NCBI RefSeq assembly: GCF_002245895.1
Contig: NZ_NPJZ01000001.1
Span: 4,457,501 to 4,521,500, forward strand
DNA length: 64,000 nt
From: Rhodococcus sp. OK302
GTDB lineage: Bacteria > Actinomycetota > Actinomycetes > Mycobacteriales > Mycobacteriaceae
Direction of reading: 5' to 3'
Part shown: positions 46,681-57,433 of the stretch, piece by piece
Layout: every line of letters begins with the position of its first letter
Numbering within the stretch: the first letter of the stretch is position 1
Notes under the pieces: model-generated
What the model was told of the DNA's origin: nothing
Databases searched by the model: none
Seen by the model: only the letters and a program-made list of their open reading frames with translations
Program-made: the position numbers and the translations under genes

Positions 46681-48963
46681 TTGCCCGACGCGGACCCGTC
46701 ACTGACCGAGCAACAGCTCGAGCAGCACTACGTGACGATGCTGTACTCCCGTCTCGACGATCTTCGGAAGCATGCCAAATCGCGCTTGAGCACTGTCTTG
46801 TTGGAGACCGGTGGAACACCACAGGCTCGCAGTGAACGCGAATCTTTCAACGCGATGTATACCGAGGACTTGGCCAAGTACGACGCTGCCGAGAACGGAC
46901 TGTGTTTCGGCAGAATCGATTTCGACGACGAACTCCGTTATGTCGGACGCCTGGGAATCCTGGACACCGAAAACGATTACGAAACCCTCCTTCTCGACTG
47001 GCGAGCACCGATGGCGCGCCCGTTCTACCTGGCGACTCCGGCAGCACCGGAGGGTGTGAAGCGTCGACGCCATATCCGTAGCCGGAGCCGCAAGGTCACC
47101 GGAGTCAACGACGAGTACCTGGACCTCGATGCAGCGCGTGCTGCCGGAGTGGTGAGTGAATCCGACGGTGTTGCCGGCGAGAGTGCACTCCTCGACGCGC
47201 TGAATGCGGCCCGTACCGGGCAGATGAACGACATCGTCGAGACGATCCAGACCGAGCAGGACACGATCATCCGTTCGGAGCACAAGAGTGTGCTCGTGGT
47301 TCAGGGTGGCCCCGGAACGGGCAAGACTGCTGTCGCACTACATCGCGCCGCATTCCTGCTCTACACCTACCGCAAACAGTTGGCGAAGGCCGGCGTTCTC
47401 ATCATCGGCCCCAACGCAACGTTCCTCGACTACATCAGCCAGGTGCTCCCGTCCCTCGGTGAGACTGGTGTCCTCCTTTCCACCATCGGCGATCTGTATC
47501 CGGGAGTGCGTGCAACACGGGTCGATTCACTGAAGGCCGGCGAGATCAAGGGGTCTCTGGACATCCTCGATGTCCTCAAGAACGCCGTCCGCGATCGCCA
47601 GGAAGTCCCGTCGAAACCGATTGTCCTTCGATTCGATACTTACGATCTGAAATTGGATCGACAGGTTGTCACCAAGGCTCGCGGACGAGCGCGCTCGTCC
47701 CGTCGCCCGCACAACTTGGCGAGACCGATCTTCGTATCCGCAGTCATCGAGGCTCTGGCCCTGCAGATGGCGGCGATCATCGGCGGCAACCTTGTTGATG
47801 GCGGTTCGCTTCTGAGCCGAGACGACATCGCCGACATCCGCGACGAAATGCGCGAAGACACCGACATCATGGCCGCAATCAGCAAACTGTGGCCCGAGCT
47901 TTCCCCGCAGCAGATTCTGGCCGAGCTCTGGACGTCACCGACTCGGCTGGCAAAAGCGGCGCCGCAACTCGACGACAACCAGCGTGCTGAATTGCTGCAG
48001 AGCGTCGGCCCCGGATTCAGTGCCGCCGACGCGCCACTTCTCGATGAACTGGCTGAAATTCTCGGTGTCGACGACGCGGCGGAGCGTGAACGTGCACAAC
48101 GACAATGGCGCGCGCAGATCGCGGATGCGCAGGGCGCGCTCGATATTTTGACAGGTTCGGCCCCGCAGGACCTCGAGGACGAACTGGACCCCGAGATCCT
48201 GATGGCCTACGACCTGATCGACGCCAGCCAGCTCGCACAGCGCCACGATCTCGGACAACAACAGACCACCGCGGAACGTGCTGCGGGAGATCGCACCTGG
48301 ACGTACGGTCACGTCATCGTCGACGAGGCACAAGAATTGTCCGCGATGGCGTGGCGAATGTTGATGCGCCGCATACCGAACCGATGGATGACACTGGTCG
48401 GCGATACAGCTCAGACCGGCGATCCCGCGGGCACTTCGTCCTGGCAGACGATACTCGAGCCGTACGTCGCGAAGCGCTGGAAGCTCACCCAGTTGACGGT
48501 GAACTACCGAACCCCGTCGGAAATCATGGACGTCGCGCACCGGGTGCTCGAGGAAATCGACCCGTCGCAAGCGGTTCCGCGCTCGGTGAGAGACAGCGGT
48601 TTTGCACCCTGGGCACTGAAGACGACGGCTGAGAATCTCGAAGCGACGGTGCGCCACTGCATCGAGCACGAGTCACACGCCGGTCTCACTGCCGTGATCG
48701 CCGGAGTTGACATGGTGAAAACCCTGGCGGCGCTCGCCAACGACTCGGTGAGCGTGCTGTCCGTCAAGGACGTCAAGGGTCTGGAATTCGACACCGTGTT
48801 CATCGTCGAACCGTCGAATATTCTCGATGAATCCCCGCGAGGGATGAACGACCTGTACGTGGCGTTGACTCGCGCAACCCAGCGACTGGGCATCATTCAC
48901 GTCGAATCGCTTCCGGCGGTACTCGACAACGTCGCAGAGGCAGTGTTCGCGCCCGTAGCCTGA
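46681..48963 (+). CDS. HelD/HelR-type UvrD-like ATPase (RNA polymerase-associated)
   Basis: Superfamily 1 helicase-like protein of 760 residues. An N-terminal coiled coil is seen (LTEQQLEQHYVTMLYSRLDD), then Walker A VVQGGPGTGKTAVALHRAAFLL, a long insertion, motif II VIVDEAQELSAMAWRMLMRR, LVGDTAQTGDPAGT, NYRTPSEIMDVA and VKGLEFDTVFIVEP with YVALTRATQRLGI. These match HelD proteins, which remove stalled or rifampicin-blocked RNA polymerase. TTG 46681 follows AGGAG by five bases and precedes the conserved N-terminus; the frame further upstream runs into the terminator. Whether it protects against rifampicin is untested. Confidence 0.88.
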   Translation: MPDADPSLTEQQLEQHYVTMLYSRLDDLRKHAKSRLSTVLLETGGTPQARSERESFNAMYTEDLAKYDAAENGLCFGRIDFDDELRYVGRLGILDTENDYETLLLDWRAPMARPFYLATPAAPEGVKRRRHIRSRSRKVTGVNDEYLDLDAARAAGVVSESDGVAGESALLDALNAARTGQMNDIVETIQTEQDTIIRSEHKSVLVVQGGPGTGKTAVALHRAAFLLYTYRKQLAKAGVLIIGPNATFLDYISQVLPSLGETGVLLSTIGDLYPGVRATRVDSLKAGEIKGSLDILDVLKNAVRDRQEVPSKPIVLRFDTYDLKLDRQVVTKARGRARSSRRPHNLARPIFVSAVIEALALQMAAIIGGNLVDGGSLLSRDDIADIRDEMREDTDIMAAISKLWPELSPQQILAELWTSPTRLAKAAPQLDDNQRAELLQSVGPGFSAADAPLLDELAEILGVDDAAERERAQRQWRAQIADAQGALDILTGSAPQDLEDELDPEILMAYDLIDASQLAQRHDLGQQQTTAERAAGDRTWTYGHVIVDEAQELSAMAWRMLMRRIPNRWMTLVGDTAQTGDPAGTSSWQTILEPYVAKRWKLTQLTVNYRTPSEIMDVAHRVLEEIDPSQAVPRSVRDSGFAPWALKTTAENLEATVRHCIEHESHAGLTAVIAGVDMVKTLAALANDSVSVLSVKDVKGLEFDTVFIVEPSNILDESPRGMNDLYVALTRATQRLGIIHVESLPAVLDNVAEAVFAPVA

Positions 48964-49015
48964 CGGCGGGAAGGTACGTTCGCTCATGTCGCTTCTACTG
49001 AAGGAAATCCCACTC

Positions 49016-49504
49016 GTGGCAGCTCCGGTCTCGACCCGCACCCGTCAAGTGCTCGCACAGCCTCGCACACGCGCCCTGGGCGGCGCCGTACTGATCGGCC
49101 TCTGCGGATCGATACTGGTCGGCTGCAGCCAGGCTCAGTCGTCGGTGACCGCGGCGCCCGGTGATGGTGTCGTAGCCACCACTACACCGGCGACATCACC
49201 TCGAGCTGCCAGCATCCACCGGCTCCGGGACGCCATACTCGCCGGTGGCGGCGAATCACAGCTTCCCGACGACACTCTTCAGGCTCTCGGCGACGGAATC
49301 TGCCGACAGCTCCGTGCCGGTACCGACCGTGCGACGATCATCGCGAACGTGAGGCCCATGGCGCACAACGGAGCCACGGGCAATCCGTCACAACTTCAGG
49401 ACACGGCCATCCCCACCGACAACTCAGCCGCACCCACAATCTCGCCTGAAGCCGATCGACTGGCTGCGGTGATTGTTGATGCGGCTGATGCCAACTACTG
49501 CTGA
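49016..49504 (+). CDS. Secreted lipoprotein, DUF732-like
   Basis: About 162 residues. The N-terminus has basic residues, a hydrophobic stretch GGAVLIGLCGSIL and the lipobox LVGC, then a Ser/Thr/Ala-rich linker. The C-terminal part (IHRLRDAILAGGGESQLPDD, GDGICRQLRAGTDRATIIAN, AAVIVDAADANYC) resembles the small DUF732 domain with two cysteines common in mycobacterial secreted proteins. GTG 49016 follows GAAGGA; an ATG at 48986 is an alternative. The role is unknown. Confidence 0.7.
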   Translation: MAAPVSTRTRQVLAQPRTRALGGAVLIGLCGSILVGCSQAQSSVTAAPGDGVVATTTPATSPRAASIHRLRDAILAGGGESQLPDDTLQALGDGICRQLRAGTDRATIIANVRPMAHNGATGNPSQLQDTAIPTDNSAAPTISPEADRLAAVIVDAADANYC

Positions 49505-49523
49505 AGCGACTACTCCGAAGCGA

Positions 49524-49976
49524 TCAGCGAACGGTATGAACGATCAGGACGTCTGACGTTGCCTTGCGAGCAGCATCAGACGGGACCGACCCGAGAAGAC
49601 GACCGGTCAAAGTGTTCAGTCCGCGGTTTCCGATGACCAGAAGGTCACCTTCGACCTCGTCGAGCAGCGCCAGCAGCGATTCGACCGGGGCGCCGACCAC
49701 AGCGCGTTCGACGATGTTCTGCGCTCCGGCGGCATGGGCGCGCTCACGGGCGGTTCGAAGAATTTCGTAGGTCGGCGCCGATCCGGTGACCTGGTACGCC
49801 TCGTTGCCTAGTACGTCGGCGGCGGCACTGACGTCCTTCGGGTCGGACGGGTAGTACGCACACGCGATCACGAGCTGTGCACCGGCGTCGCCTGCGATGC
49901 TCGCAGCTCGGTCCACCGCTTTCAGTGACGACTCGGAGCCATCGGTTCCTACGACAACGGTCCGGTAGGCACTCAT
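49524..49976 (-). CDS. Universal stress protein (Rv1636/TB15.3-like)
   Basis: 150-residue UspA-fold protein. It starts MSAYRTVVVGTDGSESSLKAVDRAA and ends with the nucleotide-binding motif VIGNRGLNTLTGRLLGSVPSDAARKATSDVLIVHT (GNRGL and GSVPSDAA being the key parts). It agrees closely with what I recall of M. tuberculosis Rv1636, a cAMP-binding Usp, and its place near uvrB is the same. No operon partner is seen; 49977-50165 upstream is an AT-richer intergenic stretch that may hold the promoter. Confidence 0.92.
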   Translation of the reverse strand: MSAYRTVVVGTDGSESSLKAVDRAASIAGDAGAQLVIACAYYPSDPKDVSAAADVLGNEAYQVTGSAPTYEILRTARERAHAAGAQNIVERAVVGAPVESLLALLDEVEGDLLVIGNRGLNTLTGRLLGSVPSDAARKATSDVLIVHTVR

Positions 49977-50165
49977 TCATTCCTCCATGTTTAAGGGATG
50001 GTCAGAACAGCAGCTACCGACTGACGCAGACTCTGCACCAACTCGACAACCGCTGCGCTGACATTAGCGGGGTTGTGGCGACGATTGTGTCAATTGCCGT
50101 ACACACCACAAATCAACAGTGAATGTGATGTGAAGTAACATCAAGAATCCCTCAAAGATAGCAGG

Positions 50166-51041
50166 TCAGCGCATTTCTCCGAAACGCGGACCGAATAAAG
50201 CCGTCGGAAATACTTCTTGTTCAACCAACGCAGCGCGCCACGGCGCAGCGATTTCGAGTAGCCGCTTCGCCCCCGACTCGCCCAAGGCATCCCACGGTGC
50301 AAACGCCAGATCGTCTGTCAGATCCTCGACGACGTCACGCAGATCCTGACCGTCCTCAGTCAACTCGCCAGTCGCGCGGTCCAATAGTTCACGATCTTTC
50401 AAGCTTTCGACGGCCTCGTTCCATTGTTCCTGCGACCATCCCCGACGCGTCTGCGCAAACTTCTTCTGGAAGCCGATTCCGGTTGCAGTGTGCGTGATCA
50501 GAGCGTCCAAACCATTGAGATCGGCAGTCTGCAGGGCCGCGATATGACCGTCACCGCGGTACTCACGCAGCAAGGTCAACGCATGCCAGAAAGCGACATG
50601 TGGGACCGTGGGCCACTCGACCGACGCCCATCCGGCGTACAGCGGACGGCCCTCGACGCCGGGGATGTTGCGCGCTGCGATCGACACCAACTCAGCGGCC
50701 TCCGCCATGTCGGATGATCCCGTCACATCAGCGCCCAGCAGTCGCACGTACGCGGCATCAATCGCCCGGTAGCGGGCTGCAACGATCTCCGACGGTTTCG
50801 CCAGTTCCCACGCCCGCGGAATGACGCTGCCGATCAGTTCCGGGTTGAAGTTGTAGAACGTCGACGTCACGACGGTGGCAGGTGGAGTTCCCAGCGGCGC
50901 CGAACGGCCGGCGAAGTAGATCATCCGGCCAGGCTCGAGACCGGCAGCAACCAATTCCTGCTCCGTCTCGGGAACGAAGTAGGCCAACGAATGAAGAAGC
51001 TCGAGAGTTCGGCCGGTCTTACCTGCAGTCTGTGCGTCCAT
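50166..51041 (-). CDS. SCO6745-family protein
   Basis: 291-residue conserved actinobacterial protein with helical content and a probable winged-helix C-terminal part. Visible blocks: LLHSLAYFVPETEQELVAAGLEP, YFAGRSAPLG, NPELIGSVIPRAWELAKP, ARYRAIDAAYVRLLGA and WASVEWPTVPHVAFWHALTLLREYRGDGHIAAL (given by key parts). No enzyme motif or membrane segment is evident and the function is not known. It lies downstream of uvrB on the same strand, 44 bases away. Confidence 0.78.
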   Translation of the reverse strand: MDAQTAGKTGRTLELLHSLAYFVPETEQELVAAGLEPGRMIYFAGRSAPLGTPPATVVTSTFYNFNPELIGSVIPRAWELAKPSEIVAARYRAIDAAYVRLLGADVTGSSDMAEAAELVSIAARNIPGVEGRPLYAGWASVEWPTVPHVAFWHALTLLREYRGDGHIAALQTADLNGLDALITHTATGIGFQKKFAQTRRGWSQEQWNEAVESLKDRELLDRATGELTEDGQDLRDVVEDLTDDLAFAPWDALGESGAKRLLEIAAPWRAALVEQEVFPTALFGPRFGEMR

Positions 51042-51085
51042 ACGTAAACCGTAGCGGGAACCTACGGTTCACCTCGCCAGGTGGT

Positions 51086-53248
<2,163 letters not shown>

Positions 53249-53322
53249 GAAACCAGGGTAAACGCACCCACCGACAGCATGTGTAGTTGCGCGTGAGCAC
53301 TTCGACGGTAGGTTCTTGCACC

Positions 53323-53841
53323 ATGAGCGAATCGCGCCCCCACATCCACCCGCCGAAGGTCGAGACGTTCGATCTGGTGGCGCGAACCAACATCGACCCC
53401 AAGGGCTTCGTTCGCCAGGTCGAGCAGTATCGCGAAGAACCATGGGGTCTCTATATGGCTCGGCACGCGGACCACCCGCAGTTCCACTATCTGGAGTCCT
53501 GGATACTGCCCGACCTCGGGATCCGCGCATCGATCTTCCATTTCAACCCCGGCCACGAACGCGACCAGGATCACTACATCGACATCGGTGACTTCACTCG
53601 CGGCGAGCATGCCTGGACATCCGAAGACCACTATCTCGATCTGATCGTGCAGACCGGGCGCAGCACGGAACTACTCGACGTCGACGAACTCCTCGAAGCC
53701 CATGCGGCTGGAATCCTCGACCCCAAGACCTCCGAACGCGCCATGCTGACAGCGGCCAGCACCATCGACGGAATCGCTGCACACGATCACGATCTCGGCG
53801 CGTGGCTCACGTCGGTAGGCATGCCCATCACCTGGCGCTGA
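53323..53841 (+). CDS. DUF402 family protein
   Basis: 172 residues from ATG 53323. DUF402 proteins include nucleoside di-/triphosphate phosphatases (Ntdp) and FomD. The protein has [40 protein letters not shown], and [32 protein letters not shown] with acidic residues suited to metal binding. The place between uvrB and coaE is the same as Rv1632c. The substrate is not known. It is divergent from uvrB and convergent with coaE (three-base gap). Confidence 0.85.
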   Translation: MSESRPHIHPPKVETFDLVARTNIDPKGFVRQVEQYREEPWGLYMARHADHPQFHYLESWILPDLGIRASIFHFNPGHERDQDHYIDIGDFTRGEHAWTSEDHYLDLIVQTGRSTELLDVDELLEAHAAGILDPKTSERAMLTAASTIDGIAAHDHDLGAWLTSVGMPITWR

Positions 53842-53844
53842 GCT

Positions 53845-55059
53845 TCAAGCCTTCCAACCCGACTTCTCGGCCCACTCCCAGGCCCGATGAAACGCCGTGT
53901 CGAACCAGGGCGTCTTGACTGACTGGTAGGCGTCCATCGCCCTGTCGTAGTCGTCGATTCCGGCTGTCTGCGAGGCTGCGCGGACTTTCAACAACGAGTA
54001 CTCGTCGCGGGCTTCGCTGTCTGCCCGCAGCCAGTCCCGGAACACGAGTGCGAACTGTTGGCCCGGCCAACCGTCGACGCGGACGTGAATGTTCACCAGA
54101 CGCCCCGGATCGGCACCGCCGTGAATCCGCTTGGCCCACACGGCAGGATCAGTTTCACCGCCGATATACGCAGGCTTCGGGTCGTCGGCAACGATGTGCT
54201 CGATGCGCGGGAACCCGCCGGCCGCAAGATCTGCAGCAAGTTGATCGGCAATTCCCAGGTGCTCGACCGTGATCTGAATGTCGATCACATCCTTGGCATC
54301 AAGTTCCGGAACGGCAGTGGAACCGATGTGATCGATCCGCAGTGCGCGGTCACCGCAGAGGAGCGCCAACCTGTTGATCAGCCGACCGGCCTGAGCGGGC
54401 CACGACGGATCCGCCGCGCTCAATGCGGGGAGCGCCCGAACCACCGAGCCGGTGCGCAGGTTTTCCTCGAAGGGCGCGATTCGCGTTGCCCACAACTCGC
54501 GGACAACGACGTCGAGCGCCCCCGGATCACCGCTGTTGTCGAGCCACACGTCCGCAACAATGCGACGCTGAACATCGTTCGCCTGCGCCGCGATACGAGC
54601 GCGGGCATCCGCCTCAGGCATCCCCCGTGAGCCGACCAACCGTCGTACCCGCTCTTCGGCATCGACGTACACGATGACGACAAGGTTGAATGCCGGGGCC
54701 ATGCCCGCTTCGACCAACAGCGGAATATCCTGCACCAGTACGGAATCCGAAGGCACGGCAGCAATCTGCTCGGCCGTCCGGTTTCCGATCAGCGGATGAA
54801 GGATGGAGTTGAGCGTGCCACGGGAAGTGTCGTCGGCAAACGCCAACGCCGCCAACGCCGGCCGATCGAGACTGCCGTCGTCGGCCAGGATTCCGTCACC
54901 GAATGCCTGCGCCAACGCTGCCAATCCCGGACTGCCGGGTTCTACGACTTCCCGGGCGATCAGGTCGGCATCAACGATCACTGCTCCCAGTTCGGTGAGA
55001 ATTTTCGACACAGTCGACTTGCCGGCTCCGATGCCTCCAGTGAGGCCAAGTCTCAACAC
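53845..55059 (-). CDS. coaE: Dephospho-CoA kinase fused to a GrpB/UPF0157 domain
   Basis: Last step of CoA synthesis: phosphorylates dephospho-CoA at the 3' position. Residues about 1-200 form the kinase (LRLGLTGGIGAGKSTVSKIL P-loop, IVDADLIAREVVEPGSPGL, VQDIPLLVEAGMAPAFNLVV, RRLVGSRGMPEADARARIAAQ). Residues about 225-404 form a GrpB-like nucleotidyltransferase fold (IDHIGSTAVPELDAKDVIDIQI, VNIHVRVDGWPGQQFALVFRDWLRADSEARDEYS). This fusion, about 404 residues, is known in mycobacteria, where the extra domain affects folding or activity. GTG 55059 is the start nearest the P-loop. Confidence 0.94.
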   Translation of the reverse strand: MLRLGLTGGIGAGKSTVSKILTELGAVIVDADLIAREVVEPGSPGLAALAQAFGDGILADDGSLDRPALAALAFADDTSRGTLNSILHPLIGNRTAEQIAAVPSDSVLVQDIPLLVEAGMAPAFNLVVIVYVDAEERVRRLVGSRGMPEADARARIAAQANDVQRRIVADVWLDNSGDPGALDVVVRELWATRIAPFEENLRTGSVVRALPALSAADPSWPAQAGRLINRLALLCGDRALRIDHIGSTAVPELDAKDVIDIQITVEHLGIADQLAADLAAGGFPRIEHIVADDPKPAYIGGETDPAVWAKRIHGGADPGRLVNIHVRVDGWPGQQFALVFRDWLRADSEARDEYSLLKVRAASQTAGIDDYDRAMDAYQSVKTPWFDTAFHRAWEWAEKSGWKA

Positions 55060-55211
55060 AACCGACAGTCTCTCACCCTCAGTGACTGTGGGCGAGAACG
55101 AGTCCTGAATTCGAACACGCCGCACCCTCGACACCCAATTACCACAATTTGCGCAATCCGTGTGGTTAAGTTCTAGCGAACGCCCTGTACCTTCTCGAGA
55201 AAGTGGACGCC

Positions 55212-55433
55212 ATGCGAGCAGATCGCGACCATCTCGGTCAGCACCGCCTCGGAATGCCGAACGGCGTGCACTGCATCGAATACCCCGAGGTCGCCTTCGC
55301 ATTGGCGGAGCATCGCCGGACATGGTTCACCGTGCTCGTGAGCCAAGGCCGTCACAGCTTCGCGTCGATGCGCAAGCGCACCGCAGAAGCTACTGCGACG
55401 TACTGGGTACCGGCTCCGGCAACTATCGCCTGA
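55212..55433 (+). CDS. Possible 73-residue protein or part of a small RNA
   Basis: Frame from ATG 55212 (MRADRDHLGQHRLGMPNGVH), with GAGAAAG about eight bases before, ending at TGA 55433 followed by a strong plus-strand terminator (55457-55496). All flanking genes on this side lie on the minus strand, so the terminator implies a separate plus-strand transcript. I recognise no family. The transcript may be a short mRNA or a small RNA antisense to nothing obvious; the protein is weakly supported. Confidence 0.45.
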   Translation: MRADRDHLGQHRLGMPNGVHCIEYPEVAFALAEHRRTWFTVLVSQGRHSFASMRKRTAEATATYWVPAPATIA

Positions 55434-55456
55434 CCTAGAATTTCACAGCTCCACCG

Positions 55457-55496
55457 ATAGGCCACCAGTCTGAACAGGCTGGTGGCCTATTTTTTT
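55457..55496 (+). terminator. Strong intrinsic terminator, plus strand
   Basis: ATAGGCCACCAG (55457-55468) pairs perfectly with CTGGTGGCCTAT (55479-55490) around a ten-base loop and runs into T7. Only the plus strand has the T-run. Confidence 0.9.
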
Positions 55497-55565
55497 GTCT
55501 TCACGTCGAGATCAAACTGGTTGATTGCACTTGCCTCTGCAGAAGTATGAGCCTGCGCAACAAAA

Positions 55566-55604
55566 AAAGAACCCCGCTCCTGCAATGCAGGAGCGGGGTT
55601 CTTT
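55566..55604 (-). terminator. Intrinsic terminator of rpsA
   Basis: AAAGAACCCCGCTCCTGCA (55566-55584) pairs perfectly with 55586-55604; on the minus strand the stem runs into T7. A second perfect hairpin, CGCTTGATC and GATCAAGCG (55613-55631), stands between it and the rpsA stop. Confidence 0.92.
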
Positions 55605-55638
55605 CAAGATCTCGCTTGATCAGATCAAGCGGTAATCC

Positions 55639-57126
55639 TTATGCGTTGCCCGACAGCTTCTCACGAAGTGCGGCGAGCTGTGCATCGCTGGCAAGCGATC
55701 CGCCAGCGGACTCAGCCGGAGCGGAGCCTTCAGCGACCGGAGCCTCATCGTCGTCAGCAGATGCAGTCTCCGAGGAGTAGCCTGCGGCAGCGGTGGCAGC
55801 TTCAGCGGCCTCGTCTGCAGCGGTCTTCTCCATCTGAGTGGTGTGCATCTTGTGGCGACGCTCAGCCTCGGCGTAGCGGTTTTCCCACTCTTCGCGCTGC
55901 TTGTCGAAGCCCTCGAGCCATTCGTTGGTCTCGGGATCGAAGCCCTCGGGGAAGATGTAGTTGCCCTGCTCGTCGTACGAGTCGGCCATGCCGTACTTGG
56001 ACGGATCGAACTCGGCGTTGTAATCCTCGTTGGCCTGCTTCAGCGACAGCGAGATACGACGACGTTCGAGGTCGATGTCGATGACCTTGACGAGTGCGTC
56101 GTCGCCGACACCAACAACCTGGTCCGGAACCTCGACGTGGCGTTCTGCCAGCTCCGAGATGTGAACGAGGCCTTCGATTCCCTCTTCGACGCGCACGAAT
56201 GCACCGAACGGAACCAGCTTCGTGACCTTGCCGGGCACAATCTGGCCGATCGCGTGGGTGCGAGCGAACTGGCGCCACGGATCTTCCTGCGTTGCCTTGA
56301 GCGACAGGGAAACGCGCTCGCGGTCCAGATCGACGTCGAGAACCTCGACGGTGACCTCGGTGCCGACCTCGACAACCTCGGACGGGTGATCGATGTGCTT
56401 CCAAGACAGCTCGGAAACGTGAACCAGGCCGTCTACGCCGCCCAGGTCCACGAATGCACCGAAGTTGACGATGGAGGACACGACGCCCTTGCGGACCTGG
56501 CCCTTCTGGAGCTGGTGCAGGAATTCGCTGCGGACCTCAGACTGGGTCTGCTCGAGCCATGCGCGACGCGACAGAACCACGTTGTTGCGGTTCTTGTCGA
56601 GCTCGATGATCTTGGCCTCGATCTCCTTGCCGACGTACGGCTGGAGATCGCGGACGCGACGCATCTCGACGAGCGAAGCGGGGAGGAAGCCACGAAGACC
56701 GATGTCAAGGATGAGGCCGCCCTTGACGACCTCGATGACGGTGCCCTTAACGGCCTCGTCCTTCTCCTTGAGCTCCTCGATGGTGCCCCAGGCACGCTCG
56801 TACTGAGCGCGCTTCTTCGACAGGATCAGTCGACCTTCTTTGTCCTCCTTGGTGAGGACGAGAGCCTCAACCGCATCTCCCACGGAGACGACCTCGTTGG
56901 GGTCGACGTCGTGCTTGATGGAGAGCTCACGAGAAGGGATGACGCCTTCGGTCTTGTAACCGATGTCGAGCAGAACCTCGTCGCGGTCGACCTTGACGAT
57001 GGTTCCCTCGACGATGTCACCATCGTTGAAGTACTTGATCGTGGCGTCAATGGCGGCGAGGAAGTCCTCGGCAGAGCCAATATCGTTAATGGCTACCTGC
57101 GGCGAGGTATTGGTTGTGGAGGGCAT
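55639..57126 (-). CDS. rpsA: 30S ribosomal protein S1
   Basis: Binds mRNA on the 30S subunit during initiation. 495 residues from ATG 57126 (MPSTTNTSPQVAINDIGSAE), typical of actinobacterial S1, with four S1 domains: GDIVEGTIVKVDRDEVLLDIGYKTEG, VKGTVIEVVKGGLILDIGLRGFLPAS, RKGVVSSIVNFGAFVDLGGVDGLVH, and IVPGKVTKLVPFGAFVRVEEGIEGLVH (only key parts shown). After them comes an acidic Ala/Glu/Ser-rich tail. The 57127-57433 region is shared with the divergent methyltransferase and should hold the rpsA promoter. Confidence 0.97.
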   Translation of the reverse strand: MPSTTNTSPQVAINDIGSAEDFLAAIDATIKYFNDGDIVEGTIVKVDRDEVLLDIGYKTEGVIPSRELSIKHDVDPNEVVSVGDAVEALVLTKEDKEGRLILSKKRAQYERAWGTIEELKEKDEAVKGTVIEVVKGGLILDIGLRGFLPASLVEMRRVRDLQPYVGKEIEAKIIELDKNRNNVVLSRRAWLEQTQSEVRSEFLHQLQKGQVRKGVVSSIVNFGAFVDLGGVDGLVHVSELSWKHIDHPSEVVEVGTEVTVEVLDVDLDRERVSLSLKATQEDPWRQFARTHAIGQIVPGKVTKLVPFGAFVRVEEGIEGLVHISELAERHVEVPDQVVGVGDDALVKVIDIDLERRRISLSLKQANEDYNAEFDPSKYGMADSYDEQGNYIFPEGFDPETNEWLEGFDKQREEWENRYAEAERRHKMHTTQMEKTAADEAAEAATAAAGYSSETASADDDEAPVAEGSAPAESAGGSLASDAQLAALREKLSGNA

Positions 57127-57433
57127 ATGTTGAATTGCTCCGGACGAGTTGTGGTCGGTTGATGGATTTTGTCGGACGAGATGCAACATCTAGGTGCGAA
57201 AATGCAGTACCCAGTTGCACCCGAAAGTAACAACCGGAAACCGAATCACATTCCGCGCCCGAACGGCGCACCACAAGATCTCTCGTTCATACCGATCCGC
57301 AACCTCGTGAAAGGCCCCGTACAGACAATCGGCAGAATGACAGACACTCGCGTGGGTAAGACTACGCGTCGGCTGTCAGACCAGGCAAACCCGGGTACTC
57401 TGTCGCCACCGTACGCGCTCTAGTCTGTTCGAT
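57127..57433. other. Divergent promoter region of rpsA and the methyltransferase
   Basis: About 307 bases without a gene. Toward the methyltransferase a TAGTCT box ends seven bases before the ATG, which suggests a leaderless message; toward rpsA I could not pick a single promoter. No repeat or structured RNA stands out. Confidence 0.5.
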
